A DNA stretch of 64,000 bases from Tateyamaria pelophila (GCF_019966495.1 NZ_JAIMIA010000004.1:1-64000); one strand, 5' to 3'. Shown: positions 13,275-22,986, counted from the stretch's first letter. Made by a program: numbers and translations. Notes: generated by a model from the sequence alone, not told the origin.

Positions 13275-14060
13275 ATGACGTTTGAAATCTCTCTTTCCGG
13301 CAAGACAGCCGTGATCACCGGCTCGAATTCGGGCATCGGTCTGGGCATGGCCTGGGAGCTGGCACGCGCCGGCGCTGATGTTGTTCTCAATTCGTTTTCG
13401 GACAACGAGGACGATCATGCCCTTGCCAAACAGATTGCGGACGACACCGGCACCAACGCCCGATACATCCAGGCGGATATGAGCAAGGGCGACCAGTGTC
13501 GTGCCCTGATCGAAAAGGCGGGCAGCTGCGATATCCTGATCAACAACGCGGGCATTCAGCACGTGGCTGCGCTTCCCGAATTCCCAATTGAGAAGTGGGA
13601 TGCGATCATCGCGATCAACCTCAGTTCGGCCTTTCACACCACGGCCATGGCCCTGCCGATGATGCGGGATGCGGGCTGGGGTCGCGTCATTAACATTTCT
13701 TCGGCGCACGGACTGACAGCGTCCCCCTACAAGGCGGCCTATGTCGCAGCAAAACACGGGATCGTCGGCCTGACCAAGACAACCGCGCTTGAAACCGCGC
13801 AGGAGCCCATCACCGCCAACGCCATCTGTCCGGGCTATGTGCTGACGCCTATCGTGGAAAAACAAATTCCCGACACGATGAAGGAATATGACATGAGCCG
13901 CGAAGAGGTGATCCAGAATGTCATGCTCACACGCCAGCCGTCCAAGGAATTTGCGACCACTGAGCAGCTTGGCGGAACTGCCGTCTTCCTGTGTTCCCCT
14001 GCGGCGGACCAGATTACCGGCACCACGATCAGTGTGGATGGTGGTTGGACGGCTCTCTGA
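13275..14060 (+). CDS. bdhA: D-3-hydroxybutyrate dehydrogenase (SDR family)
   Basis: A 261-aa short-chain dehydrogenase that oxidises D-3-hydroxybutyrate to acetoacetate with NAD, in polyhydroxybutyrate and ketone-body use. The cofactor motif TGSNSGIGLG (about residues 15-24), NNAG, and the catalytic Ser and Tyr-x3-Lys (INISSAHG and YVAAKHG) are all present. HGLTASPYKAAYVAAKHG and the C-terminal TGTTISVDGGWTAL are characteristic of this enzyme. AGGAG lies about eight bases before the ATG. Confidence 0.94.
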   Translation: MTFEISLSGKTAVITGSNSGIGLGMAWELARAGADVVLNSFSDNEDDHALAKQIADDTGTNARYIQADMSKGDQCRALIEKAGSCDILINNAGIQHVAALPEFPIEKWDAIIAINLSSAFHTTAMALPMMRDAGWGRVINISSAHGLTASPYKAAYVAAKHGIVGLTKTTALETAQEPITANAICPGYVLTPIVEKQIPDTMKEYDMSREEVIQNVMLTRQPSKEFATTEQLGGTAVFLCSPAADQITGTTISVDGGWTAL

Positions 14061-14147
14061 TCCCGGCTTCATCTTGCAAGATAAACTCCCGCCGGAGGCT
14101 CCCTGCGCCAGCCACAGACACCAGCGCACGATCTCAAAAGCGCTATT

Positions 14148-14168
14148 GACCACCCAAAACGGGTGGTC
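14148..14168. terminator. hairpin between convergent bdhA and DUF502 genes
   Basis: GACCACCC (14148-14155) and GGGTGGTC (14161-14168) form an eight-base-pair stem around loop AAAAC. There is no T-tract on either side, so it is a weak or non-classical terminator. Its place between two converging genes supports that role. Confidence 0.45.
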
Positions 14169-14179
14169 GCTTCGTCAGG

Positions 14180-14887
14180 TCACTGCGTGGGGCGTGTCGG
14201 ATTCTTGCCGTTTGGGTAAACGAGACCGGCCGAGATCACCAGTTTCGCGGAGTCCTCGACGGTCATATCCAGTTCAATGACATCTTCGGCGGGCAGGAAC
14301 AGCAAGAACCCCGACGTGGGGTTTGGCGTTGTGGGCACAAAAATACTCAACAATGTGCCCGTATTGCCTGCGCGGTCACTGATTTCGCCTTTGGCAGTGG
14401 TCGAAATGAACCCGATGGCCCAGATGCCCTTGCGGGGGTACTCGATCAAACACGCCTTCTCGAAAGACCGTTCGCTCTGGGCAAAGACTGTCTCTGAAAT
14501 CTGTTTGATGCCGGAATAGATCGAGCGCACCACCGGTGTCCGTTCGACCAGCGTTTCGGCATAGCGGATCATCGAACGTCCGATCAGCCCTTTGGCCAAC
14601 CATCCGATGACGGTCGTGAACACGAGGAATATGACCACACCAATGCCGCGCACATTGATCTGAACCGATGGATCGAGTCCCAGATAGGTCTGGATCAGTT
14701 TGTCGGGTTGGTATTGCCAGGGAACGAATGGCAGGACGAACCCATCGATCCAGCCGACCACGGACCAGATCAACCAGATCGTAAGTCCAACGGGTGCTAT
14801 CACCACCAGGCCTGTCAGGAATGACGCACGAAGCCGGGCAAACAGCCCGGGGCCACGTGGCTTTTCTGGGTCGAAAGGCGTATTCAT
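14180..14887 (-). CDS. DUF502 family membrane protein
   Basis: A 235-aa inner-membrane protein with two hydrophobic segments near residues 22-48 and 75-100, then a soluble domain. The segment VVRSIYSGIKQISETVF and the later FVPTTPNPTSGFLLFLPAEDV are the hallmarks of DUF502. The molecular role is not known; plant relatives (COV/LCV) affect development. It is a single gene, convergent with bdhA. Confidence 0.9.
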   Translation of the reverse strand: MNTPFDPEKPRGPGLFARLRASFLTGLVVIAPVGLTIWLIWSVVGWIDGFVLPFVPWQYQPDKLIQTYLGLDPSVQINVRGIGVVIFLVFTTVIGWLAKGLIGRSMIRYAETLVERTPVVRSIYSGIKQISETVFAQSERSFEKACLIEYPRKGIWAIGFISTTAKGEISDRAGNTGTLLSIFVPTTPNPTSGFLLFLPAEDVIELDMTVEDSAKLVISAGLVYPNGKNPTRPTQ

Positions 14888-14961
14888 GTACTGTCCGAAA
14901 GGAGGAGTTCTGCTGTAGTTAGGGGATGGCGCGGCTCAGTACAATGGTTTGCGCTCGGGAG

Positions 14962-15882
14962 TTATGCTCCAACGGCTGCTTTGCTCAAGGCAGTGGCAAT
15001 TTCGGCGGCAAGCCGAGCATTGTTTTGCACCAGTCCGATATTCGCCGTCAGGGACCGGCCTTCGGTCAACTCATAGATTCGCTGCAACAGGTACGGTGTG
15101 ACGTCCTTGCCCGTAATATTGTGATCGCCGGCATCTTGCTGCGCGCGGGCGATGATCGGACCCATGGTGGCGCGGTCGATTTCGTGTGCTTGCGGAATCG
15201 GATTGGCCACCAGTTGCCCACCGGGCAGGCCAAGGGCTGCGCGCATCCGGTGAGCGGCTGCAATCTGTGCTGCACTGTCCATACGCAAGGGGGCGGGCAG
15301 GCCGGAGCTGCGCGACCAGAATGCAGGCATGTCCCGTTGGCCAAACGCGATGACTGGCACCCCCTGGGTTTCCAGCACTTCCAGCGTCTTGGGGATATCG
15401 AGGATGGCCTTGGCTCCTGCCGCAACCACGGTCACAGGTGTCTGCGCCAGTTCCAGCAGATCCGCAGACACGTCAAAACTATGTTCGGCCCCCTTGTGCA
15501 CGCCGCCAATGCCACCAGTGGCAAAGACATCGATTCCGGCCAGCCGCGCGGCAATCATCGTGGCCGCCACCGTCGTGGCCCCCGTACCGCCAGAGGCCAT
15601 GCAGGCCGCCATGTCGGCCCGGCTCAGCTTGGCGACGCCCTTGGACTGGGCAAGCGTTTCAAGCTGTGCGTCGGTCAGACCCACATGGAGCGTGCCCTCG
15701 ATGACAACCATCGTCGCTGGAACGGCGCCATATCCCCGAATGTCGCTTTCAACGGCGCGCGCGACCTCAAGGTTTTGCGGATAAGGCATGCCGTGCGTGA
15801 TGATCGTGCTTTCGAGCGCGACAACGGGTTTGCCGGTGGCCAGCGCATCGGCCACTTCCGGGGAGGGTTTGAAAATGGTCAT
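14962..15882 (-). CDS. psuG: pseudouridine-5'-phosphate glycosidase
   Basis: PsuG splits pseudouridine 5'-phosphate to uracil and ribose 5-phosphate, the second step of pseudouridine salvage. The 306-aa product shows the family pattern ALESTIITHGMPYPQNLE near the N-terminus, SGGTGATTVAATMIAA, ATGGIGGVHKGAE and the NPIPQAHEID segment. Its ATG overlaps the stop of the upstream PfkB kinase by four bases (ATGA), so kinase and glycosidase are translated from one message. Confidence 0.95.
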   Translation of the reverse strand: MTIFKPSPEVADALATGKPVVALESTIITHGMPYPQNLEVARAVESDIRGYGAVPATMVVIEGTLHVGLTDAQLETLAQSKGVAKLSRADMAACMASGGTGATTVAATMIAARLAGIDVFATGGIGGVHKGAEHSFDVSADLLELAQTPVTVVAAGAKAILDIPKTLEVLETQGVPVIAFGQRDMPAFWSRSSGLPAPLRMDSAAQIAAAHRMRAALGLPGGQLVANPIPQAHEIDRATMGPIIARAQQDAGDHNITGKDVTPYLLQRIYELTEGRSLTANIGLVQNNARLAAEIATALSKAAVGA

Positions 15883-16772
15883 TGTGGGGTCTTTCCTGAA
15901 ACATAGGTGGCGGCGGCTTCCAACGCGCGCGACAGAGCATCGGTCCGGTCCGCACCGCGCGCTTCTGCGGCGATATGGGCGGCCATGAATGTGTCACCTG
16001 CACCCGTGACGCGTGTGACCAGAACCTGCGGCGGGGTTTGACTGATCAGCCCAGCCTCTGATCCTTCGGTGGCGGTCTCCCCGCCATTGGTCACAAGCAC
16101 GCGCGCCGCGCCGCGATCGATCAGACCGAGCGCCGCGTCGGAGGTGGTGTCAAAATTGCACTGGCACAGCAATCCGGCCTCTTCGAGGTTCACGTATAAC
16201 GTCCCACGGCTGTGCGTCAGAAACGGACCAAGGCGCTCGGCCTTGCCCGGCGAGGCGGGGGCGACCCGCAAATCGGCCTGCGCCAAAAGCGGGCTTGTGG
16301 TGATTTCACTGAGCAGGTCGATGGTGAGGTTGCCGTCAAGCGCCACAAGCCCGTCAAACGGCGCATTTCCCGTCGCCAGCGTGCCGTCGGTCAGAGGGCG
16401 CAGGATCTTGGCCCCGGCGGCCTCCAGCGAATGTGCGTCCGCGATGGCGGCGATCAGCCCATTCGCGCCTTCGACAGCCATATAGCGATCCGTTGGCAAA
16501 TCGTCGGAGCGATAAACCGTATCGGTGATCATTCCGCGCGCGGCACAGGCGGCGATCAACTCGTCGCCCTCCGCGTCCCGACCAATGGCGGTCAACAAAG
16601 CGGGTGTCAGCCCAAAGCGGGCCAGCGTCATTGCAATGTTCATCGCAACGCCGCCGGGCAGGCGGGTGATGCGCCCGGGCACGTCGGACCCCTGACGCAT
16701 TGCGAGGGGGGCACGCCCGATCACGTCCCAAAGGACGGAACCGATGCACAGGATATCAGGCTTTGATGTCAT
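15879..16772 (-). CDS. psuK: PfkB-family kinase, probable pseudouridine kinase
   Basis: A 297-aa sugar/nucleoside kinase of the PfkB (ribokinase) family. The N-terminal signature GSVLWDVIGRAPL and GGVAMNIAMTLARFG and the C-terminal anion-hole motif TGAGDTFMAAH (catalytic Asp) are clear. Translational coupling to psuG makes pseudouridine the likely substrate: it would phosphorylate pseudouridine at the 5'-OH. I start at the ATG at 16772 (MTSKPDILCIG); an ATG ten codons earlier is possible. Confidence 0.88.
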   Translation of the reverse strand: MTSKPDILCIGSVLWDVIGRAPLAMRQGSDVPGRITRLPGGVAMNIAMTLARFGLTPALLTAIGRDAEGDELIAACAARGMITDTVYRSDDLPTDRYMAVEGANGLIAAIADAHSLEAAGAKILRPLTDGTLATGNAPFDGLVALDGNLTIDLLSEITTSPLLAQADLRVAPASPGKAERLGPFLTHSRGTLYVNLEEAGLLCQCNFDTTSDAALGLIDRGAARVLVTNGGETATEGSEAGLISQTPPQVLVTRVTGAGDTFMAAHIAAEARGADRTDALSRALEAAATYVSGKTPQ

Positions 16773-16823
16773 AGGCGTCTTGTGCCGCGCCGCGCGGAAC
16801 AAGGCAAGACCGGCAACCCGGGG

Positions 16824-17627
16824 TCAGCGTGATGGCACACCAAAGGTGAGGGCGGCCCAAAACGTATCCCAGACGGCCTCCTCGCTGTCATCCGCCGTCG
16901 CCAGTACCACGCCATCGAACAGATAATCATGACCCGGCGTGACTTGGATGGCGGCAATCCCGTCGGCATCCGTCCGGTGCAAGGTAATCGTCACGGCCCC
17001 ATCCGGCGCACGATCGAAGACTTCGACCTGGGCATCGACGCGCGGCGCACCCTGATACAGCAGTTGAACGCGCATCGTGCCGTCAAACCCAGGCGCGTAA
17101 GGGTTGGTGAGCGCCACGAACTCGGTTTTCAAACCCATTGCCCGGTCCGCGCCCGCGCCATCGCCTACCGCGACGAGCGCCTTGGCATGCCGCGTGTAAC
17201 GTTCCTTGAACGGCACGGGACCAAAACCGTTGGCCTCATGGCGCGCATAGATATCGGCAAAATCCTTGTGCCCGGCAAAGGCCGCGAATTTCTCCCACTC
17301 CTTGTATGTCACAAAGGACGGCGTGGTTTCGTGCACGACAACCACCAGCCCGGTCTCAGAGGCCGGAATATCGAGGGCCGGGCTGTCGCCCATCCGTCCG
17401 TCAACCGACGTCACCACGTCTCCCATCACCACGTCAAAACGGGCGATGTTTCGGTCGAAGTATGACAGGGACATGCCTTCGAATTTCTGGCCGTTTTTCA
17501 ACTGCGCGGTGATTTGATCCCCAGGTGCGACTTGAAATGCCCCCGGTTCGAGCCAGAATTCATGAGCGGTTGCAACGCTGGCGCAAATCGCGCACCAAAA
17601 GGCAAGAAAAATGCGGACGGGGATCAT
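16824..17627 (-). CDS. DUF4198 periplasmic protein
   Basis: A 267-aa exported protein. The signal peptide ends ASVATA before HEFWLEPG, the typical mature N-terminus of DUF4198, a beta-sandwich family often found beside nickel/cobalt or other metal uptake genes. Its start codon overlaps the start of the divergent HupE-like permease, which points to a joint role in metal handling. psuK follows on the same strand after 51 bases, so read-through into psuK is possible, although the functions look unrelated. Confidence 0.85.
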   Translation of the reverse strand: MIPVRIFLAFWCAICASVATAHEFWLEPGAFQVAPGDQITAQLKNGQKFEGMSLSYFDRNIARFDVVMGDVVTSVDGRMGDSPALDIPASETGLVVVVHETTPSFVTYKEWEKFAAFAGHKDFADIYARHEANGFGPVPFKERYTRHAKALVAVGDGAGADRAMGLKTEFVALTNPYAPGFDGTMRVQLLYQGAPRVDAQVEVFDRAPDGAVTITLHRTDADGIAAIQVTPGHDYLFDGVVLATADDSEEAVWDTFWAALTFGVPSR

Positions 17628-18819
17628 GATGGGTACTTTCTACGGGTTCAATTCAAAGCTGAGGCTTTGGGCGGTGTTGTCAAGCGTTTGGCTGGTCTTT
17701 TGGGCTGGTTTGGCTTCGGCTCACGAAGTTGTTCCGACAATTGCAGACCTGACCACGCCTGAGGGCCGTGTGATCCTGGAGATGCGCATCAACCTTGAGG
17801 CGCAACTGTCCGGCATTGATCTTGACGCGGTCGAGGACACGGACGCGGCGGAAAACGTTGCAGACTACGATGCGTTGCGCGCCCAGTCCGCAAACGAAAT
17901 CGCCACGCGGGCGCAGGAGTTGATTGCATCCTGGAATGACAGCCAATTGGTGACGGCGGGCGGCGCAGCCGTTGCACTCAGGCTCGACAGTGTGATCGTA
18001 CCTGAGGTTCTCGATGATGAGCTGCCGCGGATTTCCAACCTGATCGTGTCAGGCGATTTGGACGCCGGGGCAGAAACCTTGCAAGTGGCCTGGCCGCGCG
18101 GTGCCGGCGATCTGGTGTTGCGCCAGCAAGGCGTGGATGAACCCTTTACCGGATTGATCAGCGGTGGATCGGACAGCGGCCCGATCTCGATCATCGGCGG
18201 GGATGCCGCCACCGGATGGCAGACATTCACGGCCTATATCCCTGTCGGATTCGATCACATCCTGCCAAAGGGTCTTGACCACATTCTTTTTGTGCTCGGT
18301 CTGTTTTTCCTGTCGACCAAACTGGCTCCGCTGTTGTGGCAGATCAGTGCCTTTACGCTGGCCCACACCGTGACGCTGGCGCTGGGGGCCTTAGGTCTCG
18401 TGTCGGTGCCCGGCAGCATCGTCGAGCCGCTGATTGCAGCCTCGATCGTTTATGTCGCCGTGGAAAACATCTTTTCGCGCGGGTTGACCCGATGGCGACC
18501 GATCGTGGTGTTTGGATTCGGCCTGTTGCACGGGCTTGGATTTGCCTCGGTGCTGGGCGAGTTCGGATTGCCGGAGGCGCAGTTCGTGCCTGCTCTGATC
18601 GGGTTCAACGTGGGGGTCGAGTTTGGCCAGTTGACGGTGATCGCCTTTGCGGCCATCGCGTTGTGGCTCGGCTGCCGTGCAGCGTCCGTCGCTCGGCTTG
18701 ACGGGGTCGAAGAGCTTGTCTCGGAATACCCGGTGATGTTTCGCGCGTGGTCTATGACCGGATCGCTGATCATCGCCGGGATCGCCACCTATTGGGTGAT
18801 CGAGCGCACGCTGCTGTAA
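17626..18819 (+). CDS. HupE/UreJ-like membrane protein
   Basis: A 397-aa protein with a signal peptide (ending GLASA before HEVVP), an extracytoplasmic domain to about residue 195, and six or so membrane segments. The HupE/UreJ metal-binding pattern is present at the first helix: PVGFDHILPKGLDHILFVLGLF, with two HxxxxxxxH-like histidines. Later come FTLAHTVTLALG and GFGLLHGLGFAS. HupE proteins are linked to nickel uptake, but this fused form may carry another metal. Start could be the ATG at 17611, 17626 or 17629. Confidence 0.87.
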   Translation: MMGTFYGFNSKLRLWAVLSSVWLVFWAGLASAHEVVPTIADLTTPEGRVILEMRINLEAQLSGIDLDAVEDTDAAENVADYDALRAQSANEIATRAQELIASWNDSQLVTAGGAAVALRLDSVIVPEVLDDELPRISNLIVSGDLDAGAETLQVAWPRGAGDLVLRQQGVDEPFTGLISGGSDSGPISIIGGDAATGWQTFTAYIPVGFDHILPKGLDHILFVLGLFFLSTKLAPLLWQISAFTLAHTVTLALGALGLVSVPGSIVEPLIAASIVYVAVENIFSRGLTRWRPIVVFGFGLLHGLGFASVLGEFGLPEAQFVPALIGFNVGVEFGQLTVIAFAAIALWLGCRAASVARLDGVEELVSEYPVMFRAWSMTGSLIIAGIATYWVIERTLL

Positions 18820-18828
18820 CGCGGGGTG

Positions 18829-19443
18829 TCAGCGCAGCGCGGCGGTCAGGGTCTTGAGCGCCGCGACTGGATCATCCGAGGCCCAGATCTCTTCGCCGAT
18901 GCCGAAAAAATCGGTGTAGGGCGCAAGATGGGCTACCAGATCGGATGTGAGACCACCTTCGGCCACGACGGGAACCTCGATCATTTCGGACCACCATTGA
19001 AACAGGTCCGTCGGTGCAGAGGTTTCATCGCCGACAGCGCGGACCGGGCCGAAGGCGACATAGTCCGCGCCCGCTTCGCCCGCGCTTAACCCGTCATGAC
19101 GCAAGGTGTCGCAGAAACTGCCGACAATCGCGTCAGGACCAAGCGCCTTGCGCGCGTCGCGCACGGATTTGGACGCATCGCTGAGGTGCACGCCGTCAAG
19201 CCCCAGACGTTCCGCCAGGCTGGTGTGATCATTGACCACGATGGCCACGTCGCGGGCATGGGCCACTTCGCGGCAGGCATCTGCGGCCCGCGCGATTGTG
19301 CTTTCGTCCCCGGTCGCGAGCGCCAACCTGATGCAGGCAACGGCATGGGCGTCGAGCAATGCCGCCAATTGATCAGGGAACACGTCGATATCCACCACGG
19401 GCGGCGTGAGAAGGTAAAGCTGCGGTTGCTCAGGTGTGCTCAT
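18829..19443 (-). CDS. thiE: thiamine phosphate synthase family protein
   Basis: A 204-aa TIM-barrel protein of the ThiE/TenI family. ThiE couples the thiazole and pyrimidine phosphates to thiamine monophosphate. Recognisable parts are VNDHTSLAERLGLDGVHLS, GSFCDTL (where ThiE has a GxSxH strand), GADYVAFGPV and the C-terminal VPVVAEGGL. The absent GxSxH serine/histidine pair and the lone position away from other thi genes leave room for a TenI-like role. It converges on the HupE-like gene with a nine-base gap. Confidence 0.75.
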   Translation of the reverse strand: MSTPEQPQLYLLTPPVVDIDVFPDQLAALLDAHAVACIRLALATGDESTIARAADACREVAHARDVAIVVNDHTSLAERLGLDGVHLSDASKSVRDARKALGPDAIVGSFCDTLRHDGLSAGEAGADYVAFGPVRAVGDETSAPTDLFQWWSEMIEVPVVAEGGLTSDLVAHLAPYTDFFGIGEEIWASDDPVAALKTLTAALR

Positions 19444-19577
19444 TCGGATCGTCCTTGTGCTTCGACCGCAGGCGTAACGGATGTGACAGGGAAAGAAAAC
19501 TTCTATGCTTCCAGTGGGAGGGTTTGAGGCACAATCAAGTCATTGTGGGCCGCGTTGCGCTGGGATAAAGCCCCGAC

Positions 19578-20306
19578 ATGACACCGACTTTTGTACTCAC
19601 GCGGCCCCAGATGGGCGAAAATATCGGGGCTGCGGCCCGGGCGATGCTGAATTTCGGCGTGGATCGGATGCGGATTGTGGACCCGCGTGATGGGTGGCCG
19701 AACCCTGCGGCAGCCGCTCTGGCCAGTGGGGCCGGGCGCGTTCTGGATGCCGTGCGGATCTATGACGATGTCGCGGGTGCCTTGGCCGATTGCACCTTTG
19801 TCTATGCAACCACGGCACGCCAGCGCGATCTGACCAAACCTGTGCTCAGCCCGGAAGCCGCGATGCGCGATGCCGCCACCCGCATTGCGGCAGGGGGCCA
19901 TGTGGCCGTCATGTATGGCCCAGAGAGGTCGGGACTTGAGAACGAGGATCTGGCGCAGGCCAATGCGTTGATCTCTGTCCCGGTGAACCCGGAATACCCG
20001 TCACTGAACCTTGCACAATGTGTCTTGCTGATCGGCTATGAGTGGATGCGCGCGGCAGGTAACGTGACCGACGCCTATACCGAGATGGCAGGCACGGAAT
20101 GGGCGACAGGTCAGGAGGTCGACCATCTGGCCCGTCATTTCGAAGAGCGTCTGGACACGGCTGGTTTCTTTTTCCCCGAGCACAAATCCGACAGCATGCG
20201 TCTGAACCTGCGCAACATGTGGAGCCGGATGCCGCTGACACGCGCCGATGTTCAGACCCTGCACGGGATGCTGCGTCAGATGGTCCGCTGGGCCGGGCAC
20301 CGCTGA
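19578..20306 (+). CDS. trmJ: tRNA (cytidine/uridine-2'-O-)-methyltransferase TrmJ
   Basis: A 242-aa SPOUT-fold methyltransferase of the TrmJ type, which methylates the ribose at position 32 of several tRNAs using SAM. The N-terminus FVLTRPQMGENIGAAARAMLNFG is the family signature. The knot motifs MYGPERSGLENEDL and VPVNPEYPSLNLAQCVLLIGYE follow. The C-terminal extension with the RNA-binding helix is present, so it is complete. ctaA begins 59 bases downstream on the same strand. Confidence 0.93.
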   Translation: MTPTFVLTRPQMGENIGAAARAMLNFGVDRMRIVDPRDGWPNPAAAALASGAGRVLDAVRIYDDVAGALADCTFVYATTARQRDLTKPVLSPEAAMRDAATRIAAGGHVAVMYGPERSGLENEDLAQANALISVPVNPEYPSLNLAQCVLLIGYEWMRAAGNVTDAYTEMAGTEWATGQEVDHLARHFEERLDTAGFFFPEHKSDSMRLNLRNMWSRMPLTRADVQTLHGMLRQMVRWAGHR

Positions 20307-20365
20307 TGCTGGACCTCGGACAGAGACGGACCTAGGTTGCCCGACACGTAAGGCGAGAGGCTGGA

Positions 20366-21514
20366 ATGGCAAAGAACCGCAGCATATTCGAAGAGGTGGG
20401 CACCACCGAAAAGCAAACCGTGCAAACCGGGGTCATTGACAAGGGACGCGGGGGCGCACGCGGTGCGATCCGGGTCTGGTTGATGCTGCTGTTTGCGTTG
20501 GTCGTTGTGATGATCGCGGTGGGCGGGCTGACGCGCCTGACCGACAGCGGATTGTCGATCACGGAATGGCGTCCCTTTACCGGTGCGATACCACCGATGA
20601 CCGCCGCCGACTGGGAGGCCGAGTTTGCCAAATACCAGGCGATCGATGAGTTTCAAATTCAGAACCAGTGGATGCAACTGTCTGATTTCAAGATCATTTA
20701 TTGGTGGGAATGGGGTCACCGGCAATTGGGCCGGGTGATTGGTGTGGTCTGGGCGATCGGGTTTTTCTGGTTCCTGCTGCGTCGGCAGATCCCGACAGGT
20801 TGGACACCGAGGTTGCTGGGTCTTGGGGCGCTTGGCGGTCTGCAAGGGGCCATTGGCTGGTGGATGGTGGCCAGTGGCGTGACATCGGGTGAAGGCATGG
20901 TGGATGTGGCGAGCTACCGTCTTGCCACTCATCTGGGGCTGGCCTTTGTCATTCTGGGCTTCATTGCGTGGTATATCTTACATCTTGGTCGGCCTGAGCG
21001 GGACTTGATGCAGGCCCGGCGCGACAAGGAGGCGAAGCTCTTTGGCCTCTCGACCGGGTTGATGCATTTTGCCTTCCTGCAAATTCTGATCGGCGCTCTG
21101 GTCGCGGGCATTGATGCGGGCCGCAGCTATACCGATTGGCCGTTGATGGGGGGGCAGGTGCTGCCTCCATCCGCCTTTATCCTTGAACCTGTTTGGCGGA
21201 ACTTCTTCGAAAGCCCGGGGCTGGTGCAGTTCATTCACCGGGTAACGGGATACCTGCTGCTGGCGTTTGCTGTGGTGGTATGGTTGCGGGCGCGGAAATC
21301 GTCGCACGCCAACACCCGCTTTGCCTTCAACGCCGTGTTGGCCGCCATGAGCCTGCAAATCGTGCTGGGCATTGTTACCGTGCTTTATGGAGCGCCTTGG
21401 CAGGTTGCCATTTTGCACCAATTCCTTGCTGTCATTCTCTGGGCGCTGATCTTGCGTGCCCGGTTCCTGACCGCGTATCCCATTGCAACATCGATCCGGG
21501 GAAAAACCAGATGA
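20366..21514 (+). CDS. ctaA: heme A synthase (COX15/CtaA)
   Basis: CtaA oxidises the C8 methyl of heme O to make heme A for the aa3-type cytochrome oxidase in the inner membrane. The 382-aa length and about eight membrane segments fit the alphaproteobacterial (COX15-like) type. Seen are GGLTRLTDSGLSITEWRPFTG, the WEWGHRQLGRVIG segment with a heme-ligand histidine, the second histidine at LATHLGLAF, then FIHRVTGYLL and ILHQFLAVILW. The ribosome site GAGAGG lies ten bases before the ATG. Its stop overlaps the next start (ATGA). Confidence 0.95.
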   Translation: MAKNRSIFEEVGTTEKQTVQTGVIDKGRGGARGAIRVWLMLLFALVVVMIAVGGLTRLTDSGLSITEWRPFTGAIPPMTAADWEAEFAKYQAIDEFQIQNQWMQLSDFKIIYWWEWGHRQLGRVIGVVWAIGFFWFLLRRQIPTGWTPRLLGLGALGGLQGAIGWWMVASGVTSGEGMVDVASYRLATHLGLAFVILGFIAWYILHLGRPERDLMQARRDKEAKLFGLSTGLMHFAFLQILIGALVAGIDAGRSYTDWPLMGGQVLPPSAFILEPVWRNFFESPGLVQFIHRVTGYLLLAFAVVVWLRARKSSHANTRFAFNAVLAAMSLQIVLGIVTVLYGAPWQVAILHQFLAVILWALILRARFLTAYPIATSIRGKTR

Positions 21515-22986
21515 ACGCCTATGAAGAGTTAATGGCTTATGAGCATGAAACGCAGGCCCTGGGTCAGATCGCCGGGCGTTTGGGCTGGGATCAGGAAACG
21601 ATGATGCCGCGCGGTGCTGCAACGCAACGCGGCGAAGAGATGGCGGCCATCGAAGCGGTTCTGCATGCGCGGCGCACGGATCCGCGCGTGGGCGACTGGT
21701 TGGCGGCGATTGACGCGTCGTCGTTGGATGCTGTGGGGTTGGCGCAGGTGCGCGAAATCACCCGCAGTTTTGAGCGTGCGTCCAAGATCCCGGCAGCGCT
21801 GGCCAAGGCTCTTGCCCGCCTGACCTCGACCGCGCAGGGCAAATGGGCGGCCGCCCGCGCGGCGGATGATTTTGCGAGCTTTGCGCCGGTTCTTGGCGAG
21901 GTGATCGCGCTGAAGCGCGAGGAGGGCGCGGCGCTTGCCGGGTCCGGTGATGTCTATGATGCGATGTTGGCGGATTACGAGCCGGGCACGACCGGTGCCG
22001 ATCTGGAGGCGATGTTCAGCGCGATGCGCCCGGAACTGGTCGCCTTGCGTGCCGCGATCCTCGACCGGCCCAAGCCCAAGACTTTGAGTGGGGAGTTTCC
22101 CGAGGCGGCGCAACTGAGGGTGAGCGAGAAACTGGCGCTGGCCTTTGGCTATGACACCGCGCATGGTCGTATCGATAAGGCCGTGCATCCGTTTTCGAGC
22201 GGTTCCGGGCATGATGTGCGGATCACCACGCGGACCAACCCGACCGATCCCTTCAACTGCTTTTATTCGACAATTCATGAGGTTGGCCATGCCACCTATG
22301 AGCAGAATATCGATGATGCCTATCTGCTGACCGCGTTGGGGCGCGGCGTATCGATGGGGGTTCACGAAAGCCAAAGCCGGATTTACGAGAACCAGCTGGG
22401 GCGCAGCCGTGCCTTCACCGGCTGGCTTTATGGTCAGATGCGCGATGCATTTGGGGATATCGGGGTCGGTGACGAAGACGCGTTTTATGCCGCTGTCAAC
22501 CGGGTCTCCGATGGCTATATCCGGACAGAAGCCGATGAGGTGCAATACAATCTGCACGTGCTGCTGCGCTTTGATCTGGAGCGCGCGTTGATGTCTGGAG
22601 ATCTGGCGATGGGTGATCTGGAAGCCGCGTGGAATGACCGGTTCGCGGCAGATTTCGGCTATGCGGTGGACAAGGCGTCAAACGGGGTTTTGCAGGATGT
22701 GCACTGGTCGGTGGGCCTGTTTGGGTACTTCCCGACCTATTCGCTGGGCAATGTCTATGCCGGCTGTCTGAATGAAGCGTTGCGCGTTGCTGTGCCGGGT
22801 CTGGAATCCGATCTGGCACGGGGCGATACCAGTGCGGCGACGACCTGGCTGCGCGAGAACCTGCAACAGCATGGTGGGCTGTATGAACCGCGCGATGTGA
22901 TTGCGCGGGCGAGTGGAATGGAGCCGTCGGAGGCACCATTGATCGCCTACCTCAAGGCCAAATTCAGCGATATCTACAAGCTGTGA
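21511..22986 (+). CDS. carboxypeptidase M32 (Taq-type metallocarboxypeptidase)
   Basis: A 491-aa zinc carboxypeptidase of peptidase family M32, cytosolic, removing C-terminal residues from peptides. The zinc motif HEVGH appears in STIHEVGHATYEQ, with the downstream glutamate in MGVHESQSRIYENQ. WDQETMMPRGA near the N-terminus is a family mark. The frame is open far upstream, but ATG 21511 is the right start because it overlaps the ctaA stop by four bases and gives the normal length. Confidence 0.95.
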   Translation: MNAYEELMAYEHETQALGQIAGRLGWDQETMMPRGAATQRGEEMAAIEAVLHARRTDPRVGDWLAAIDASSLDAVGLAQVREITRSFERASKIPAALAKALARLTSTAQGKWAAARAADDFASFAPVLGEVIALKREEGAALAGSGDVYDAMLADYEPGTTGADLEAMFSAMRPELVALRAAILDRPKPKTLSGEFPEAAQLRVSEKLALAFGYDTAHGRIDKAVHPFSSGSGHDVRITTRTNPTDPFNCFYSTIHEVGHATYEQNIDDAYLLTALGRGVSMGVHESQSRIYENQLGRSRAFTGWLYGQMRDAFGDIGVGDEDAFYAAVNRVSDGYIRTEADEVQYNLHVLLRFDLERALMSGDLAMGDLEAAWNDRFAADFGYAVDKASNGVLQDVHWSVGLFGYFPTYSLGNVYAGCLNEALRVAVPGLESDLARGDTSAATTWLRENLQQHGGLYEPRDVIARASGMEPSEAPLIAYLKAKFSDIYKL

